64,000 nucleotides of DNA from Roseovarius marisflavi (GCF_900142625.1 NZ_FRBN01000006.1:62001-126000); one strand, 5' to 3'. Shown: positions 9,532-19,547, counted from the first letter of the stretch. Numbers and translations: made by a program. Notes: generated from the letters alone by a model not told the origin.

Positions 9532-10295
9532 CGGCGCTGGCAGAGGTGCTTTTGCGCCTGCCGCTTGCGCATCGCGGGCTGCATGACGTGGCGGATGGGC
9601 GCCCCGAGAATTCGCGCGCGGCGATCCGTGCGGCGATCAAAGCGGGCTATGGCATCGAGATCGACCTGCAACTGTCGCGCGACGGGCGCGCGATGGTGTT
9701 TCATGACTACGACCTTGACCGATTGACCGGCGTCAAGGGCCCGGTGCGCCAACGCGATTCTGTCGAGCTCGGGCAAATCCCGCTTTTGGGCGGCGATGAG
9801 GGCATTCCCGATCTTGCCGAGGTGTTAGCGCTTGTCGCCGGGCGCGCCCCGCTTTTGGTCGAACTCAAGGATCAGCATGGCCAGATGGGCGAAACCGACG
9901 GTACGCTTGAACGGGCCACGGCCGATTGTCTTGCGGGCTATACCGGCCCGGTCGCGGTGATGTCGTTCAATCCGCATATGGTTGCCCGCTTGGCCAGCCT
10001 TGCGCCCGACATGCCGCGCGGGATCGTCACCTGTGGCTATACCGCCGCGGATTGGCCGCTGTTGCGCGCCGAAACCCGCGCGCGGCTTCGTGATATTCCC
10101 GATTACGGCCCGACCGGATCGGTCTTTGTCAGCCACGATATCGACGATCTGGACAACCCGCGCCTTGCCGACCTCAAGGCTGATGGGGCCGGGATACTCT
10201 GCTGGACCGTGCGGTCGCCGCAAGCCGAGGCCGAGGCGCGCAAAACCGCAGATAATATCACATTCGAGGGCTATCTTCCCACGCCCGCCGCTTGA
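9528..10295 (+). CDS. Glycerophosphodiester phosphodiesterase
   Basis: GDPD-family TIM-barrel enzyme of 255 residues, expected to hydrolyse glycerophosphodiesters to glycerol-3-phosphate and an alcohol. Active-site motifs are present: LAHRGLHD (His/Arg), ENSRAAIRAAI, IEIDLQLSRDG (metal-binding Glu/Asp) and MVFHDYDLDRLTG (catalytic His). No signal peptide is seen, so it is probably cytoplasmic, like UgpQ. The start overlaps the ridA stop as ATGA. Confidence 0.92.
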   Translation: MTALAEVLLRLPLAHRGLHDVADGRPENSRAAIRAAIKAGYGIEIDLQLSRDGRAMVFHDYDLDRLTGVKGPVRQRDSVELGQIPLLGGDEGIPDLAEVLALVAGRAPLLVELKDQHGQMGETDGTLERATADCLAGYTGPVAVMSFNPHMVARLASLAPDMPRGIVTCGYTAADWPLLRAETRARLRDIPDYGPTGSVFVSHDIDDLDNPRLADLKADGAGILCWTVRSPQAEAEARKTADNITFEGYLPTPAA

Positions 10296-10348
10296 TCCGC
10301 GCGCAAGGCGGGCCAGATAGAACCTGTGGCAAGAGAACGGCGGGGCCA

Positions 10349-11536
10349 ATGACGCAAAGCGAGGTAGTGATAAGCCTGCACGACGCCCTGGCGCAGATCG
10401 GGCCCGAGGCCTGGGATGCCTGCGCCTGCCCCGAGGCTGCGGGCGGGGGGCGTCCGAACGACCCCTTCACCACCTACCGGTTTCTCAAGGCGCTGGAAGA
10501 CAGCCGCTCTGTCGGCGTCGGAAGCGGCTGGCAACCCCATTACATGACGGCCGAGGCCGAGGGGCAGGTCATCGCCTGTGCGCCGCTCTATCTCAAGTCC
10601 CACAGTCAGGGCGAATATATCTTCGATCACAATTGGGCCGATGCCTATGAGCGGGCGGGTGGGCGCTATTACCCCAAGCTTCAGGTTGCGGTGCCGTTTA
10701 CGCCGGTGACCGGGCGACGGTTTTTGGTACGCCCCGGTTTTGAAGAGATCGGGCGCGCCGCCCTTGTTCAGGGCGCGGTCGAAACCGCCGGTCGCAATGC
10801 GCTCTCATCCTTGCATCTTACCTTTTGCACCGAGGATGAGGCCCGCGCCGGGGCCGCCATGGGCCTTATGGCGCGCAAGACCCAGCAATATCACTGGGTC
10901 AATCGCGGCTATGCCGATTTTGACGCCTTCCTCGCCGATCTGTCGTCGCGCAAGCGCAAGACCATCCGCAAGGAGCGCGCCCGTGCGCAGGGCTTTGGCG
11001 GCGAGATTGAACAGCTGACCGGCGATCAGATCAAGCCGCACCACTGGGATGCGATCTGGGCGTTTTATCAGGATACCGGCGCGCGCAAATGGGGCACGCC
11101 TTACCTGACGCGGGCGTTCTTTGATCTCGCCCATGACCGGCTGCGCGATGACATCCTTTTGGTGCTGGCACATCGCGAGGGTCGGGTAGTGGCAGGGGCG
11201 ATGAACCTGATTGGCGCCTCGGCACTTTATGGCCGATACTGGGGCTGCACCGAGGATCACCCCTGCCTGCATTTCGAGCTGTGCTATTACCAGGCGATGG
11301 ATTTCGCCATTGCGCAGGGGCTTGACCGGGTAGAGGCTGGTGCGCAGGGTGAGCACAAGCTGGCGCGCGGCTATTTGCCGGTGGGCACACATTCATTGCA
11401 CTGGCTGCGCGATGAGGGTTTCGCCGAAGCCGTCGCGCATTACCTTGAGGCAGAGCGCGCGGCGGTGGATGAGGATATCGAGGTTCTCACCGGCTATGGC
11501 CCGTTCCGCAAAACCGACATGGAGGATCACGAATGA
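10349..11536 (+). CDS. DUF482 / GNAT-fold protein
   Basis: COG3146-type protein of 395 residues with an acetyltransferase-like fold, related in shape to FemAB enzymes but of unknown substrate. Recognisable blocks are [50 protein letters not shown] and [14 protein letters not shown]. An ATG at 10349 was chosen; a TTG at 10292 would add 19 poorly supported residues overlapping the GDPD stop. It overlaps the dehydratase gene downstream by ATGA. Confidence 0.82.
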   Translation: MTQSEVVISLHDALAQIGPEAWDACACPEAAGGGRPNDPFTTYRFLKALEDSRSVGVGSGWQPHYMTAEAEGQVIACAPLYLKSHSQGEYIFDHNWADAYERAGGRYYPKLQVAVPFTPVTGRRFLVRPGFEEIGRAALVQGAVETAGRNALSSLHLTFCTEDEARAGAAMGLMARKTQQYHWVNRGYADFDAFLADLSSRKRKTIRKERARAQGFGGEIEQLTGDQIKPHHWDAIWAFYQDTGARKWGTPYLTRAFFDLAHDRLRDDILLVLAHREGRVVAGAMNLIGASALYGRYWGCTEDHPCLHFELCYYQAMDFAIAQGLDRVEAGAQGEHKLARGYLPVGTHSLHWLRDEGFAEAVAHYLEAERAAVDEDIEVLTGYGPFRKTDMEDHE

Positions 11537-11832
11537 GCGAACACCTGAGCGAGACCGCCCGCAAGACTACTCTGACGCCCTTGCTTGAAAACGGCTGGAC
11601 GCTCGATGAAGAGCGGGATGCGATCTTCAAAGAGTTCAAGTTCGCCAATTTCGTCGAGGCCTTCGGCTTTATGACCCGCGCCGCGATCTGGGCCGAGAAA
11701 TGGAATCACCATCCAGAATGGTTCAATGTTTACAACAAGGTGAACGTGGTCCTGACCACCCATGACGTCGATGGGCTTAGCGCGCTTGACCTCAAGCTTG
11801 CCCGCAAGATGGACGGTCTGGCCGAGGGATGA
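11533..11832 (+). CDS. phhB: Pterin-4a-carbinolamine dehydratase
   Basis: Enzyme of 99 residues that recycles the 4a-hydroxytetrahydropterin formed by aromatic amino acid hydroxylases. The active-site stretch [20 protein letters not shown] is intact. No phenylalanine hydroxylase (phhA) lies in the window. It is coupled upstream to the DUF482 gene and is followed at once by the broken MFS gene. Confidence 0.93.
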   Translation: MSEHLSETARKTTLTPLLENGWTLDEERDAIFKEFKFANFVEAFGFMTRAAIWAEKWNHHPEWFNVYNKVNVVLTTHDVDGLSALDLKLARKMDGLAEG

Positions 11833-11860
11833 CGGCGCCGCTGCGTATGACCGGCATGCC

Positions 11861-13075
11861 ATGACGCGGGCGCGGACCCTGCCTTGCGAACAGGCCGCGC
11901 GCAACATCGCGATCTACCCATGGTTTCTCTATTTCCAGGCGCAACTTTCCGCCACCGAGGCGATCCTGCTTTATGCCATCTATGATGTCGGCACCACTGC
12001 GCTCGAGGTGCCCTCTGGCTAGATGTCCGACCGGTTTGGGCGTCGCTTTACCCTTTTGGCCTCGGCTGTGGCGGGGCTTGCGGGGGCGATCTTGCTGGCG
12101 CTTGGCAATGATTTCGCCACCTTTGCCCTTGCCCAGATCCTGATGGGGGCAAGCATGGCCTTCGCCTCGGGCACCGATAGCGCCATGCTCTATGAATCAC
12201 TCGTGGCCGCCGGTCGCAAGGCCGAGGTCGAGCAACAGGAACTCCGGGCCTGGCGGTTTTCCTTCACCGCGCTTGCGCTGTCCGCCATCACCGGCGGCGC
12301 CATGGCAACGCTCGCGTCGACTGCGCCGTTCTACGCAGGTGCATTTGCCTTTGGCGGGGTGCTTTTGCTCGCCCTGCGCTTTCACGAGCCGCCCAAATCC
12401 GGCGCCCCCTTGCCCGAAGGGGCCGAAGTGCTGCGGCTGCACGCGCTGAAATCCGCGCTGACCCAGCCGGTTCTGATCTGGCTCTTTGCGCTCAGCGTGC
12501 TGATGTACGGCTTTAGCCATTTGCCCTTCGTCTTTGGCCAGCCCTTTATCCTCGCGGCCCTGAACGACGGTGGTCACGGCGCCAACGCGCCCATGGTCAG
12601 CGGCGCGGTCTCGGCGGCGATGATGGTGATTTCGGTGCTCACGTCTTGCTGGGCTCTGCGGCTTCGCAACTGGCTTGGTCTACCTGCGATCCTGATGGCG
12701 GCTTTCACGATGCAGATCGCCCTGATCGGTATTCTGGCGCTCAGCAACACCATCATCGTCATCGCGATCATGTTCCTGCGAATGGTGCCGGATTCGCTCT
12801 CGAAGCCCTTCATCGCCGCGCGGGTTCAGCCGGAATTGCAGGACACCAGCCGCGCCACCTACCTGTCATTACAGAGCTTTTGCGCGCGGCTCGTCTTTGC
12901 TGCAACGCTTTACCTCGCCTCCTTCGGTACCGCCCGCGAGGGCCTGATGCCCTATGCCGATATCCAGCGCATTTTGGGATACTACGTTCTCGGCGGGCTG
13001 GCTGTCCTGATCGCCCTGATCATCGCCGCCCGGCGTCTGCCGATTGATGCCCGACGGCCTGCTTCTTCTTGCTGA
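11861..13075 (+). pseudogene. MFS transporter interrupted by an in-frame amber codon
   Basis: From the ATG at 11861 the frame encodes the start of a major facilitator transporter (FLYFQAQLSATEAILLYAIYDVGTTALEVPSG) and stops at TAG 12020-12022. The same frame resumes at ATG 12023 with MSDRFGRR, the conserved MFS loop A, and continues for 350 residues of alternating hydrophobic segments. The stop therefore replaces the aromatic residue expected in PSG(Y/W)xSDRxGRR, a one-base change. The first helix also looks short (PWF joined directly to LYFQ), suggesting a small deletion. Readthrough, reinitiation at the TAG-ATG junction or a sequencing error cannot be excluded. Confidence 0.82.
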
Positions 13076-13112
13076 AAATATCCCGGGGAGTGTGAGGGGC
13101 AGCGCCCCTCAC
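13061..13112 (-). repeat. Dispersed intergenic repeat, copy 1
   Basis: On the minus strand: a GTGAGGGGC-loop-GCCCCTCAC hairpin (13092-13112), CTCCCCGGGATATTTTCAGC, then AAGAAGAAGC. It shares its core CGGGATATTT...GCAAGAAGAAG with copies at 18181, 29151, 29727, 30472 and 34084. The TTCTTCTTGCTGA end of the element forms the last codons and stop of the MFS pseudogene. Confidence 0.75.
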
Positions 13113-13120
13113 CCCAACAA

Positions 13121-13146
13121 AAAAGAGCGACCTGCGCCGCTCTTTT
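13121..13146. terminator. Bidirectional terminator between MFS and peroxiredoxin genes
   Basis: A perfect 9-bp stem AAAAGAGCG / CGCTCTTTT with an 8-base loop has A-rich and T-rich flanks, so it can end transcripts from both convergent genes. Confidence 0.85.
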
Positions 13147-13172
13147 CCTAAGTCCCTCAAGGTGGGGTTGGC

Positions 13173-13661
13173 TTACATCGCCGCCAAAAGCGATTCCCCG
13201 GCGGTCACTTCGCAGGTGCCGGGGCTTTCCTCGGCATGCAGCAAGGTCACCGTGCCATCTTCGACCAGCATGGCGTAGCGCTTGGAGCGACCATAAAGCC
13301 CGGCGGGCGGCGCATCGAACTCCATGCCAATCGCCTTGGTAAACGCGCTTTGCGGATCCGACATCATGCTTAGGCCCGCCTCCGTCGCGCCGGTCGCCTC
13401 GCCCCAGGATTTCATTACGAAGGGGTCATTGACGCTGATACAGATGATCTCATCCACGCCTTTTTCGTCAAACTGCGCCTTGGTGCGCACAAAGCTTGGT
13501 ACATGCGCCGAATGGCAGGTCGGCGTATAGGCGCCCGGCACGGCAAAGATCACCACTTTGCGCCCAGCGGTATGTGCGTTAAGCGATACCTCTTGCGGGC
13601 CGTCTGCGCCCAGTTGCAAAAGCGTCGCATCGGGAAGTTTGTCGCCTTTCGAAATGGTCAT
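13173..13661 (-). CDS. Peroxiredoxin, Prx5 type
   Basis: Thiol peroxidase of 162 residues that reduces peroxides using a peroxidatic cysteine. The active site VPGAYTPTCHSAHVP places this Cys at residue 49. The C-terminal region ends with a second cysteine in SPGTCEV, as in Prx5/AhpE-like proteins that use glutathione or glutaredoxin. Transcribed divergently from the ferredoxin-reductase-like gene across a 91-base gap, which suggests a shared promoter region. Confidence 0.93.
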   Translation of the reverse strand: MTISKGDKLPDATLLQLGADGPQEVSLNAHTAGRKVVIFAVPGAYTPTCHSAHVPSFVRTKAQFDEKGVDEIICISVNDPFVMKSWGEATGATEAGLSMMSDPQSAFTKAIGMEFDAPPAGLYGRSKRYAMLVEDGTVTLLHAEESPGTCEVTAGESLLAAM

Positions 13662-13752
13662 GGTCGTTCCTCGCCTATTAAATGGGTTTCATTTGGATGT
13701 AGATATAGGCGGGTGATAGGCAAGTGACCACGATAAATTAAGGAGAGGGCGA

Positions 13753-14964
13753 ATGCCGGGGGTAGTAGTGATCGGGGCCGGACAGGCCGGCGCGTCGGTG
13801 GTGGCCAAGCTGCGCACGGATGGTTTTGAGGGGGCGATCACCCTGATCGGTGATGAGCCTGTCCCCCCCTATCAGCGCCCTCCCTTGTCCAAGAAATACC
13901 TGCTGGGCGACATGGCGCTCGAGCGGCTTTACCTGCGCCCCGAGCGGTTTTATCCCGAGGCCGATATTGATTTGCGCCTTGGCTCTGCGGTCACGGGGAT
14001 CGACCGGGCGAGCAAAGAGGTGGTCATGGGGCAAGAGCGTCTTGGATATGACGATCTTGTGCTCGCGACCGGCTCGCTTCCGCGACGTTTGCCTGCTTCC
14101 ATTGGTGGCGATCTTGGCGGGGTGCATGTGGTGCGCACGCTTGGCGATGTCGATGCCATGGCACCGGGTTTCGTGACCGGCGCAAAGGTTTTGATCGTCG
14201 GCGGCGGCTATATCGGGCTTGAGGCGGCGGCGGTCGCCGCCAGTCGCGGCATGCAGGTGGTTCTTGTCGAAATGGGCGAGCGGATTTTGCAGCGCGTGGC
14301 GGCCAAAGAGACCTCTGATTACTTCCGCGCCCTGCATACGCGCCACGGTGTCGATATCCGCGAAGGTATCGGGCTTGAGCGGCTGATGGGCGAGGGCCAG
14401 GTGAGCGGCGCGCGCCTTAGCGATGGTAGCGCGCTTTCGGTGGATATGGTCATCGTCGGTGTCGGCATTACCCCCGACACCGCCCTTGCCGAGGCGGCGG
14501 GCCTTGTGATCGACAACGGGATCGCGGTCGATGCCATGGGACATACCAGCGATCCGTCGATCTGGGCGATCGGCGATTGCGCCTCTTTCCCCTATGACGG
14601 CGGCAGGCTGCGGCTGGAAAGCGTGCCCAATGCGATCGACATGGGCGATTGCGTGGCGGGCAACATCATGGGCAAGGACGTGGCCTATGTGCCGCGCCCG
14701 TGGTTCTGGTCGGATCAATATGATGTCAAGCTCCAGATCGCCGGGCTGAATACCGGCTATGACAGGATTGTCACCCGCGCCGCCGACGGCGAGGATGCGG
14801 TGTCGTTCTGGTACTTCAAGGGCACAGAGCTTTTGGCGGTCGACGCGATGAATGACCCGCGCGCCTATATGGTCGGCAAGCGTCTGATTGATGCAGGCAA
14901 AACCGCCGATCCGGATTTGGTGGGCGATGCCAGCGTTGACCTCAAGGCGTTGTTGAAAGCGTGA
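13753..14964 (+). CDS. FAD-dependent ferredoxin/rubredoxin reductase-like protein
   Basis: Flavoprotein of 403 residues that moves electrons from NAD(P)H to a small iron-sulfur or heme partner. The FAD-binding motif VVVIGAGQAGASVVAKLR is at the N-terminus, the YQRPPLSKKYL motif follows, the NAD(P) site is VLIVGGGYIGLEAA, and the second FAD motif is SIWAIGDCASFP. The C-terminal reductase domain begins near RPWFWSDQYDVKLQIAG. AAGGAGAGGGCGA immediately precedes the ATG. The redox partner is not evident in the window. Confidence 0.9.
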   Translation: MPGVVVIGAGQAGASVVAKLRTDGFEGAITLIGDEPVPPYQRPPLSKKYLLGDMALERLYLRPERFYPEADIDLRLGSAVTGIDRASKEVVMGQERLGYDDLVLATGSLPRRLPASIGGDLGGVHVVRTLGDVDAMAPGFVTGAKVLIVGGGYIGLEAAAVAASRGMQVVLVEMGERILQRVAAKETSDYFRALHTRHGVDIREGIGLERLMGEGQVSGARLSDGSALSVDMVIVGVGITPDTALAEAAGLVIDNGIAVDAMGHTSDPSIWAIGDCASFPYDGGRLRLESVPNAIDMGDCVAGNIMGKDVAYVPRPWFWSDQYDVKLQIAGLNTGYDRIVTRAADGEDAVSFWYFKGTELLAVDAMNDPRAYMVGKRLIDAGKTADPDLVGDASVDLKALLKA

Positions 14965-15521
14965 GGATCATTGCCGGAAAACATCGTGGCCGCGCCCTTG
15001 CCAGCGTTGGCAAAGGGGATGCCGCCGCGCATTTGCGCCCGACTAGCGACAGGGTACGCGAAAGCCTGTTCAACGTTTTGGCAGGTGGGTATGGCGATCC
15101 GGTAAGCGGGGCGCGGGTTCTGGACATCTTTGCCGGCACCGGCGCGCTTGGCCTTGAGGCGCTGTCGCGCGGCGCGACGATGGTCAGTTTCATCGAAGAT
15201 GGCCGCAAGGCTCTTAGCATTCTGCGCGAGAATATCGCGCTCTGCCGTGCCGAGAGCGAAACCCGGATTTTCAAAACCGACGCGCGCCGTCCGGGTGAAA
15301 ACCCCGGTGCGCCGCATGACCTTGTGTTTCTTGACCCGCCCTATGGCAAAGGTCTTGGCGAAGCGGCGCTCGGCGCGGCCCTTGCCGGGGGCTGGATCGC
15401 CGAAGGGGCGCTGATCGTCTGGGAAGAAAGCGCAGGCATTATCCCGCCCGAAGGCGTTCAGCTTATCGAGGAACGCAAATATGGCGATACCGTCATCCGC
15501 TTTCTGGAGCGACCTTCTTAG
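14961..15521 (+). CDS. rsmD: 16S rRNA m2G966 methyltransferase RsmD
   Basis: SAM-dependent enzyme that methylates G966 of 16S rRNA. 186 residues, starting at a GTG that overlaps the upstream stop (GTGA). Characteristic parts: MRIIAGKHRGR, LRPTSDRVRESLFNVL, the SAM-binding VLDIFAGTGALGLEALSRGA and the catalytic LVFLDPPYGK. It converges with ubiH with a 4-base overlap. Confidence 0.96.
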   Translation: MRIIAGKHRGRALASVGKGDAAAHLRPTSDRVRESLFNVLAGGYGDPVSGARVLDIFAGTGALGLEALSRGATMVSFIEDGRKALSILRENIALCRAESETRIFKTDARRPGENPGAPHDLVFLDPPYGKGLGEAALGAALAGGWIAEGALIVWEESAGIIPPEGVQLIEERKYGDTVIRFLERPS

Positions 15522-16735
15522 CCGCGCATCAAGTCGGGCAGATCACCCGACAGCCCCGCCGCCTCGCGGATAAATCCACGGCGCAGGCCGGGCATGGCGC
15601 CAATCGCGCCCATGCCAAGATCGCGCGCCACGCGCAGCAGCGGGTTGTCGTTGGAAAACAGCCGGTTGGTAAGGTCCGTCGCCATCGCAAGCGTTGCGGT
15701 ATCAAACCGGCGCCATTGCTGATATCGGGCCAGAACATCGGCGGCGGCAAAGTCTTCGCCGCGATGGCTGGCCTCGTCCAGCACCTGCGCCAGAGCGGCG
15801 ACATCGCGCAGCCCGGCGTTTAGGCCCTGCCCCGCAATCGGATGCATCCCGTGCGCCGCATCGCCGATCAGGGCAAGCCGCTCTGCGACAAACTCGTTGG
15901 CGACGCTCAGGCTGAGCGGATAGGCGAACCGTTTGCCCGCCAGCGTGATATCCCCGAGGAAATTGCCAAAGCGCGGGCGCAGAACCTCCATGAAATCCGC
16001 ATCCGACAGGGCGGCAAAGCGGGCGGCGGTCTCATCTGTCTCGCTCCAGACAATCGAGCTTTGATTGCGGGGCAGAGGCAGGATCGCAAGCGGCCCGTGC
16101 GGCATGAAAAACTGATGCGCGATGCCATTATGAGGCAGCTCATGCGCGATTGCCGCCACAAGAGCGGTCTGCCCATAGCCCCAGCCTGTGCGCTTGATCC
16201 CGGCGCGCATTGCGGTGCCCGATCCGCGCCCGTCAGAGCCGACAATCAGCCGCGCGCTCATCACCTTGCCCGACCTAAGCGTGACGCTTGCGCCTTTCGG
16301 GCCGACCTCTTGCGCGATCACGCGATCCCCGGACACCTGGGTGATCAACGGCGTCTCGGCCATCGCCGCAAGCAGGGCGCGGCGCAAAAACCTATCCTCA
16401 AGCATGTGACCCATCGGGCCTTCTTCGATCTCGGCATGGTCGAAATGCAGAAAGAACGGCGCAGGCCCCTGGCCCGCGTGCCCGTCCGAGACCTTGATTT
16501 CAAGCATCGGTTGGGCGTGATCGGCGACCCGCGCCCAAATCCCGAGATTGTCCAGAAGCCGCACCGAGGCCAGGGCCAGAGCATAGGCGCGCCCGTCAAA
16601 GGCGGCGTTTTTGCGCACTGGCTCGTCGAGCGCGTCGATCACCGTGCTGCGCAACCCGGCGCGCGCAAGGGCCAAGGCAAGCGCCGGGCCATTGAGCCCG
16701 CCACCAACAATCACGATATCGCTGTCATATTCCAT
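15518..16735 (-). CDS. ubiH: UbiH/UbiF-type FAD monooxygenase
   Basis: Flavin hydroxylase of the ubiquinone pathway, 405 residues. It shows the FAD motif DIVIVGGGLNGPALALALA at the N-terminus, a DG motif (LIVGSDGRGS) and the second FAD motif RLALIGDAAHGMHPIAGQGLN. Which ring position it hydroxylates cannot be decided from sequence alone. The start at 16735 puts the FAD strand at the usual distance; an ATG at 16771 would add 12 residues. Its 3' end overlaps rsmD. Confidence 0.9.
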   Translation of the reverse strand: MEYDSDIVIVGGGLNGPALALALARAGLRSTVIDALDEPVRKNAAFDGRAYALALASVRLLDNLGIWARVADHAQPMLEIKVSDGHAGQGPAPFFLHFDHAEIEEGPMGHMLEDRFLRRALLAAMAETPLITQVSGDRVIAQEVGPKGASVTLRSGKVMSARLIVGSDGRGSGTAMRAGIKRTGWGYGQTALVAAIAHELPHNGIAHQFFMPHGPLAILPLPRNQSSIVWSETDETAARFAALSDADFMEVLRPRFGNFLGDITLAGKRFAYPLSLSVANEFVAERLALIGDAAHGMHPIAGQGLNAGLRDVAALAQVLDEASHRGEDFAAADVLARYQQWRRFDTATLAMATDLTNRLFSNDNPLLRVARDLGMGAIGAMPGLRRGFIREAAGLSGDLPDLMRG

Positions 16736-16828
16736 ACCCCTCAATATGTTTGACGGGGCGGGATTGTCCATGCGCCGCTCTGCCGCTACCAATGATTTTT
16801 GAATGCAACGTTAGGCGGGGGACAGGCA

Positions 16829-18157
16829 ATGCAAGACTGGCTGAAGATGACAGCAGGCGATCTGGGGCGCGGCATCGGGCGCGGCGAGATCGACCCGCAG
16901 GCCCTGACCGAGACCTATCTTGCGGCGATCAACGCCCACCCGGCGCGCGACCGTATCTATAGCGCGGTGACCGAGGCGCGCGCCCGCGCCGAGGCCGAGG
17001 CCGCCGCCGAGCGCGCCGCCGCCGGGCAACGCCTTGGTGTGCTGGACGGCGTGCCGATCAGCTGGAAAGACCTGTTTGACAGCGCGGGCGTTGCCACCGA
17101 GGCGGGCAGCGCCCTGTTGGCCGGTCGCGTGCCCGAGCGTGACGCCGAGGTCTTGCGCAATGGCACGGCGGCGGGGCTTGTCTGTCTTGGCAAGACCCAT
17201 ATGAGCGAGCTGGCCTTTTCCGGGCTTGGCCTTAACCCGGTGACGGCGACGCCGCCCTGTGTGAATGACGCGGGCGCGGTGCCGGGGGGGTCATCCTCGG
17301 GGGCGGCGGCCAGTGTGGCCTATGATCTGGCGGCCTGTGGCATCGGATCGGACACCGGCGGCTCGGTGCGCATTCCCTCGGCCTGGAACGATCTGGTGGG
17401 GTTGAAAACCACCGCCGGGCGGGTGTCGCTAGCGGGGGTTGTGCCGCTTTGTGCCAAGTTTGATACGGTCGGCCCGCTGGCGCGTTCGGTCGAGGATGCG
17501 GCGCTGATGCTGGCGGCCCTTGAGGGCGGCAAACCCGCCGATCTGCGTGGTGCCCGCCTTGACGGGCTGCGCTTTGCCGCGCTTCAGACGGTGGTTTTGG
17601 ATGATATCCGCCCCGAACCGGGCGCCGCCTATGAGGCCGCCATTGCGCGTCTGCGCGAGGCGGGGGCGGTGGTCGAGGAAATCGACGCGCCCGAGGTGGC
17701 GCAAGCGATGCCGCTTTCGGCGGCGCTTTTCACCGGCGAGGCCTATGGCATCTGGCGCGACGTGATCGAGGCCGCGCCCGAAAGGATGTTCGCGCCCATT
17801 CTCGAACGCTTTCGCGGTGGCAAAGAGGTCAGCAGCGCCGATTACGTGGCCGGATGGCGCATGCTTGACGGGTTGCGCCGCGATTGGGCCGCGCGGGTTG
17901 CGGGCTATGATGCGGTGATCATGCCCTCGGCCCCGAACCTGCCGCCCAATGCCGAGCGGTTGATGAGCGATGAGGCCTATTATGTCACCGAGAACCTGTT
18001 GACCCTGCGCAACACGCGGGTTGGCAACCTGATGGGGCTTTGCGCCGTGACATTGCCCACGGGCCAGCCAAGTTGCGGGATCATGTTCTGTGGCAAACCG
18101 TTTCAGGAAGAGCGGCTTTTGCGCGTGGTCAAGGCCGCCGAAGACGCCTTGGCCTAG
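16829..18157 (+). CDS. Amidase (GatA-like amidase signature family)
   Basis: Amidase-signature hydrolase of 442 residues. The Ser-cisSer-Lys triad is visible: Lys in GVPISWKDLFD, the cis-Ser in VPGGSSSGAAASVA and the nucleophile in GIGSDTGGSVRIPSAW. The substrate is unknown; no gatB or gatC lies beside it, so it is unlikely to be the Glu-tRNA amidotransferase subunit. The ATG at 16829 follows GGCGGGGGACAGGCA. It is divergent from ubiH. Confidence 0.88.
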   Translation: MQDWLKMTAGDLGRGIGRGEIDPQALTETYLAAINAHPARDRIYSAVTEARARAEAEAAAERAAAGQRLGVLDGVPISWKDLFDSAGVATEAGSALLAGRVPERDAEVLRNGTAAGLVCLGKTHMSELAFSGLGLNPVTATPPCVNDAGAVPGGSSSGAAASVAYDLAACGIGSDTGGSVRIPSAWNDLVGLKTTAGRVSLAGVVPLCAKFDTVGPLARSVEDAALMLAALEGGKPADLRGARLDGLRFAALQTVVLDDIRPEPGAAYEAAIARLREAGAVVEEIDAPEVAQAMPLSAALFTGEAYGIWRDVIEAAPERMFAPILERFRGGKEVSSADYVAGWRMLDGLRRDWAARVAGYDAVIMPSAPNLPPNAERLMSDEAYYVTENLLTLRNTRVGNLMGLCAVTLPTGQPSCGIMFCGKPFQEERLLRVVKAAEDALA

Positions 18158-18180
18158 GGCGCGCGGGGCAAGGCAGGGAC

Positions 18181-18214
18181 GCCTCCGGCGGGAGTATTTT
18201 TGGAAAGATGAAAG
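18181..18214 (+). repeat. Dispersed intergenic repeat, copy 2
   Basis: GCCTCCGGCGGGAGTATTTT followed by TGGAAAGATGAAAG, 23 bases after the amidase stop. It matches the core of the other copies with several changes in the AAGAAG tail. Confidence 0.65.
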
Positions 18215-18351
18215 TGCGGGTGTGGGCATTCCTGCCAAAATGCCACAATTTGTCTGTCAAGGTATTGGTTTTGCTGGACCTGAAGCCGGGGCTTGGGTAG
18301 ATTCGGTTTCAAATGGGGCGATAACGATCCCAATCTTTGAGGCAGTATCAG

Positions 18352-19530
18352 ATGTTTCCCGAGCGGTTTTCGAACCTTCCGGCCTATGCGTTTCCGCGCC
18401 TGCGGAGCTTGTTGGACGCTCATGCGCCCGGCGGCGAGGCCTTGCATATGACGATTGGCGAGCCCAAGCACGATTTCCCGCGCTGGATTGTCGATATCAT
18501 TGCAGAGCACGCGGATGGCTTTGGCAACTACCCCGTCAACGAGGGCATGCCGTCGCTTCTGGAGGCGATGAGCGGTTGGGTGGGGCGGCGCTATGGCGTT
18601 GATCTTGCCGCGGATACCCGGATCATGGCGCTGAATGGCACGCGCGAGGGCCTCTATAATGCGATGATGGCGCTTTGCCCGGAAACCAAGGCGGGCAAAC
18701 GGCCCGTGGTGCTGGTGCCGAACCCGTTTTACCAGGTTTACATGGTCGCAGCACTTAGCGTGGGCGCAGAGCCGGTATTTTTGAATGCCACCCGCGAGAC
18801 TGGCTATCTGCCTGATTTCACGAGTCTTTCGGAAGATGTTCTGAACCGGGTGACGGTGGCCTATCTGTGTTCGCCGAGCAACCCGCAGGGCGCGGTGGCG
18901 AGCCGCGAGTATTGGGCCGATCTTATCGCTCTGGCGGAAAAGCACGATTTCCGCATCTTCGCAGATGAATGCTACGCCGAGATTTACCGCGATGGCCCGC
19001 CCGTGGGCCTGTTGCAGGTGGCCCATGAGATGGGCGCCGATCCCGAGCGGATCGTGGCGTTTCACAGCCTGTCCAAGCGCTCGAACCTGCCGGGGCTGCG
19101 CAGCGGTTTTGTGGCAGCCGGGCCCGAGAGCATCAAGGCGATGAAACAACTGCGCAATTATGCCGGCAGCCCCTTGCCGATGCCATTGCAGCATGCCGCC
19201 ACGGCGGTTTGGCAGGACGAGGCGCATGTGGTCGAGAACCGCCGTCTTTATGGTGAAAAATACCGTGTGGCGGACGAGATCCTTGGCAATTTGCCCGGCT
19301 ATCACAGCCCCGAGGCGGGATTTTTCCTGTGGTTGCCGGTGCCTGATGGCGAAGAGGCGACGATCAAGCTCTGGAAAGAGACCGGCGTTCGGGTGTTGCC
19401 CGGCGCGTATCTTAGCCAGGAGGCCGGCGGCGTGAACCCCGGCAAGGGATACATACGGGTCGCGATGGTGGCCGAAGAACAAGAGATGGCGCGCGGGCTG
19501 AACCGCTTGCGTGACTGTCTGTATGGATGA
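18352..19530 (+). CDS. Class I/II aminotransferase, possibly DapC
   Basis: PLP-dependent fold-type I aminotransferase, 392 residues. The Schiff-base lysine lies in [16 protein letters not shown], substrate-binding Asn in SPSNPQGA and the PLP Asp in [11 protein letters not shown]-terminal features ([29 protein letters not shown]) resemble succinyldiaminopimelate aminotransferases, which would place it in lysine/peptidoglycan synthesis; this is inference. The ATG at 18352 follows GAGGCAG. It overlaps or nearly touches ftsK. Confidence 0.85.
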   Translation: MFPERFSNLPAYAFPRLRSLLDAHAPGGEALHMTIGEPKHDFPRWIVDIIAEHADGFGNYPVNEGMPSLLEAMSGWVGRRYGVDLAADTRIMALNGTREGLYNAMMALCPETKAGKRPVVLVPNPFYQVYMVAALSVGAEPVFLNATRETGYLPDFTSLSEDVLNRVTVAYLCSPSNPQGAVASREYWADLIALAEKHDFRIFADECYAEIYRDGPPVGLLQVAHEMGADPERIVAFHSLSKRSNLPGLRSGFVAAGPESIKAMKQLRNYAGSPLPMPLQHAATAVWQDEAHVVENRRLYGEKYRVADEILGNLPGYHSPEAGFFLWLPVPDGEEATIKLWKETGVRVLPGAYLSQEAGGVNPGKGYIRVAMVAEEQEMARGLNRLRDCLYG

Positions 19531-19547
19531 TTGAGGGCGAAAAGAAG

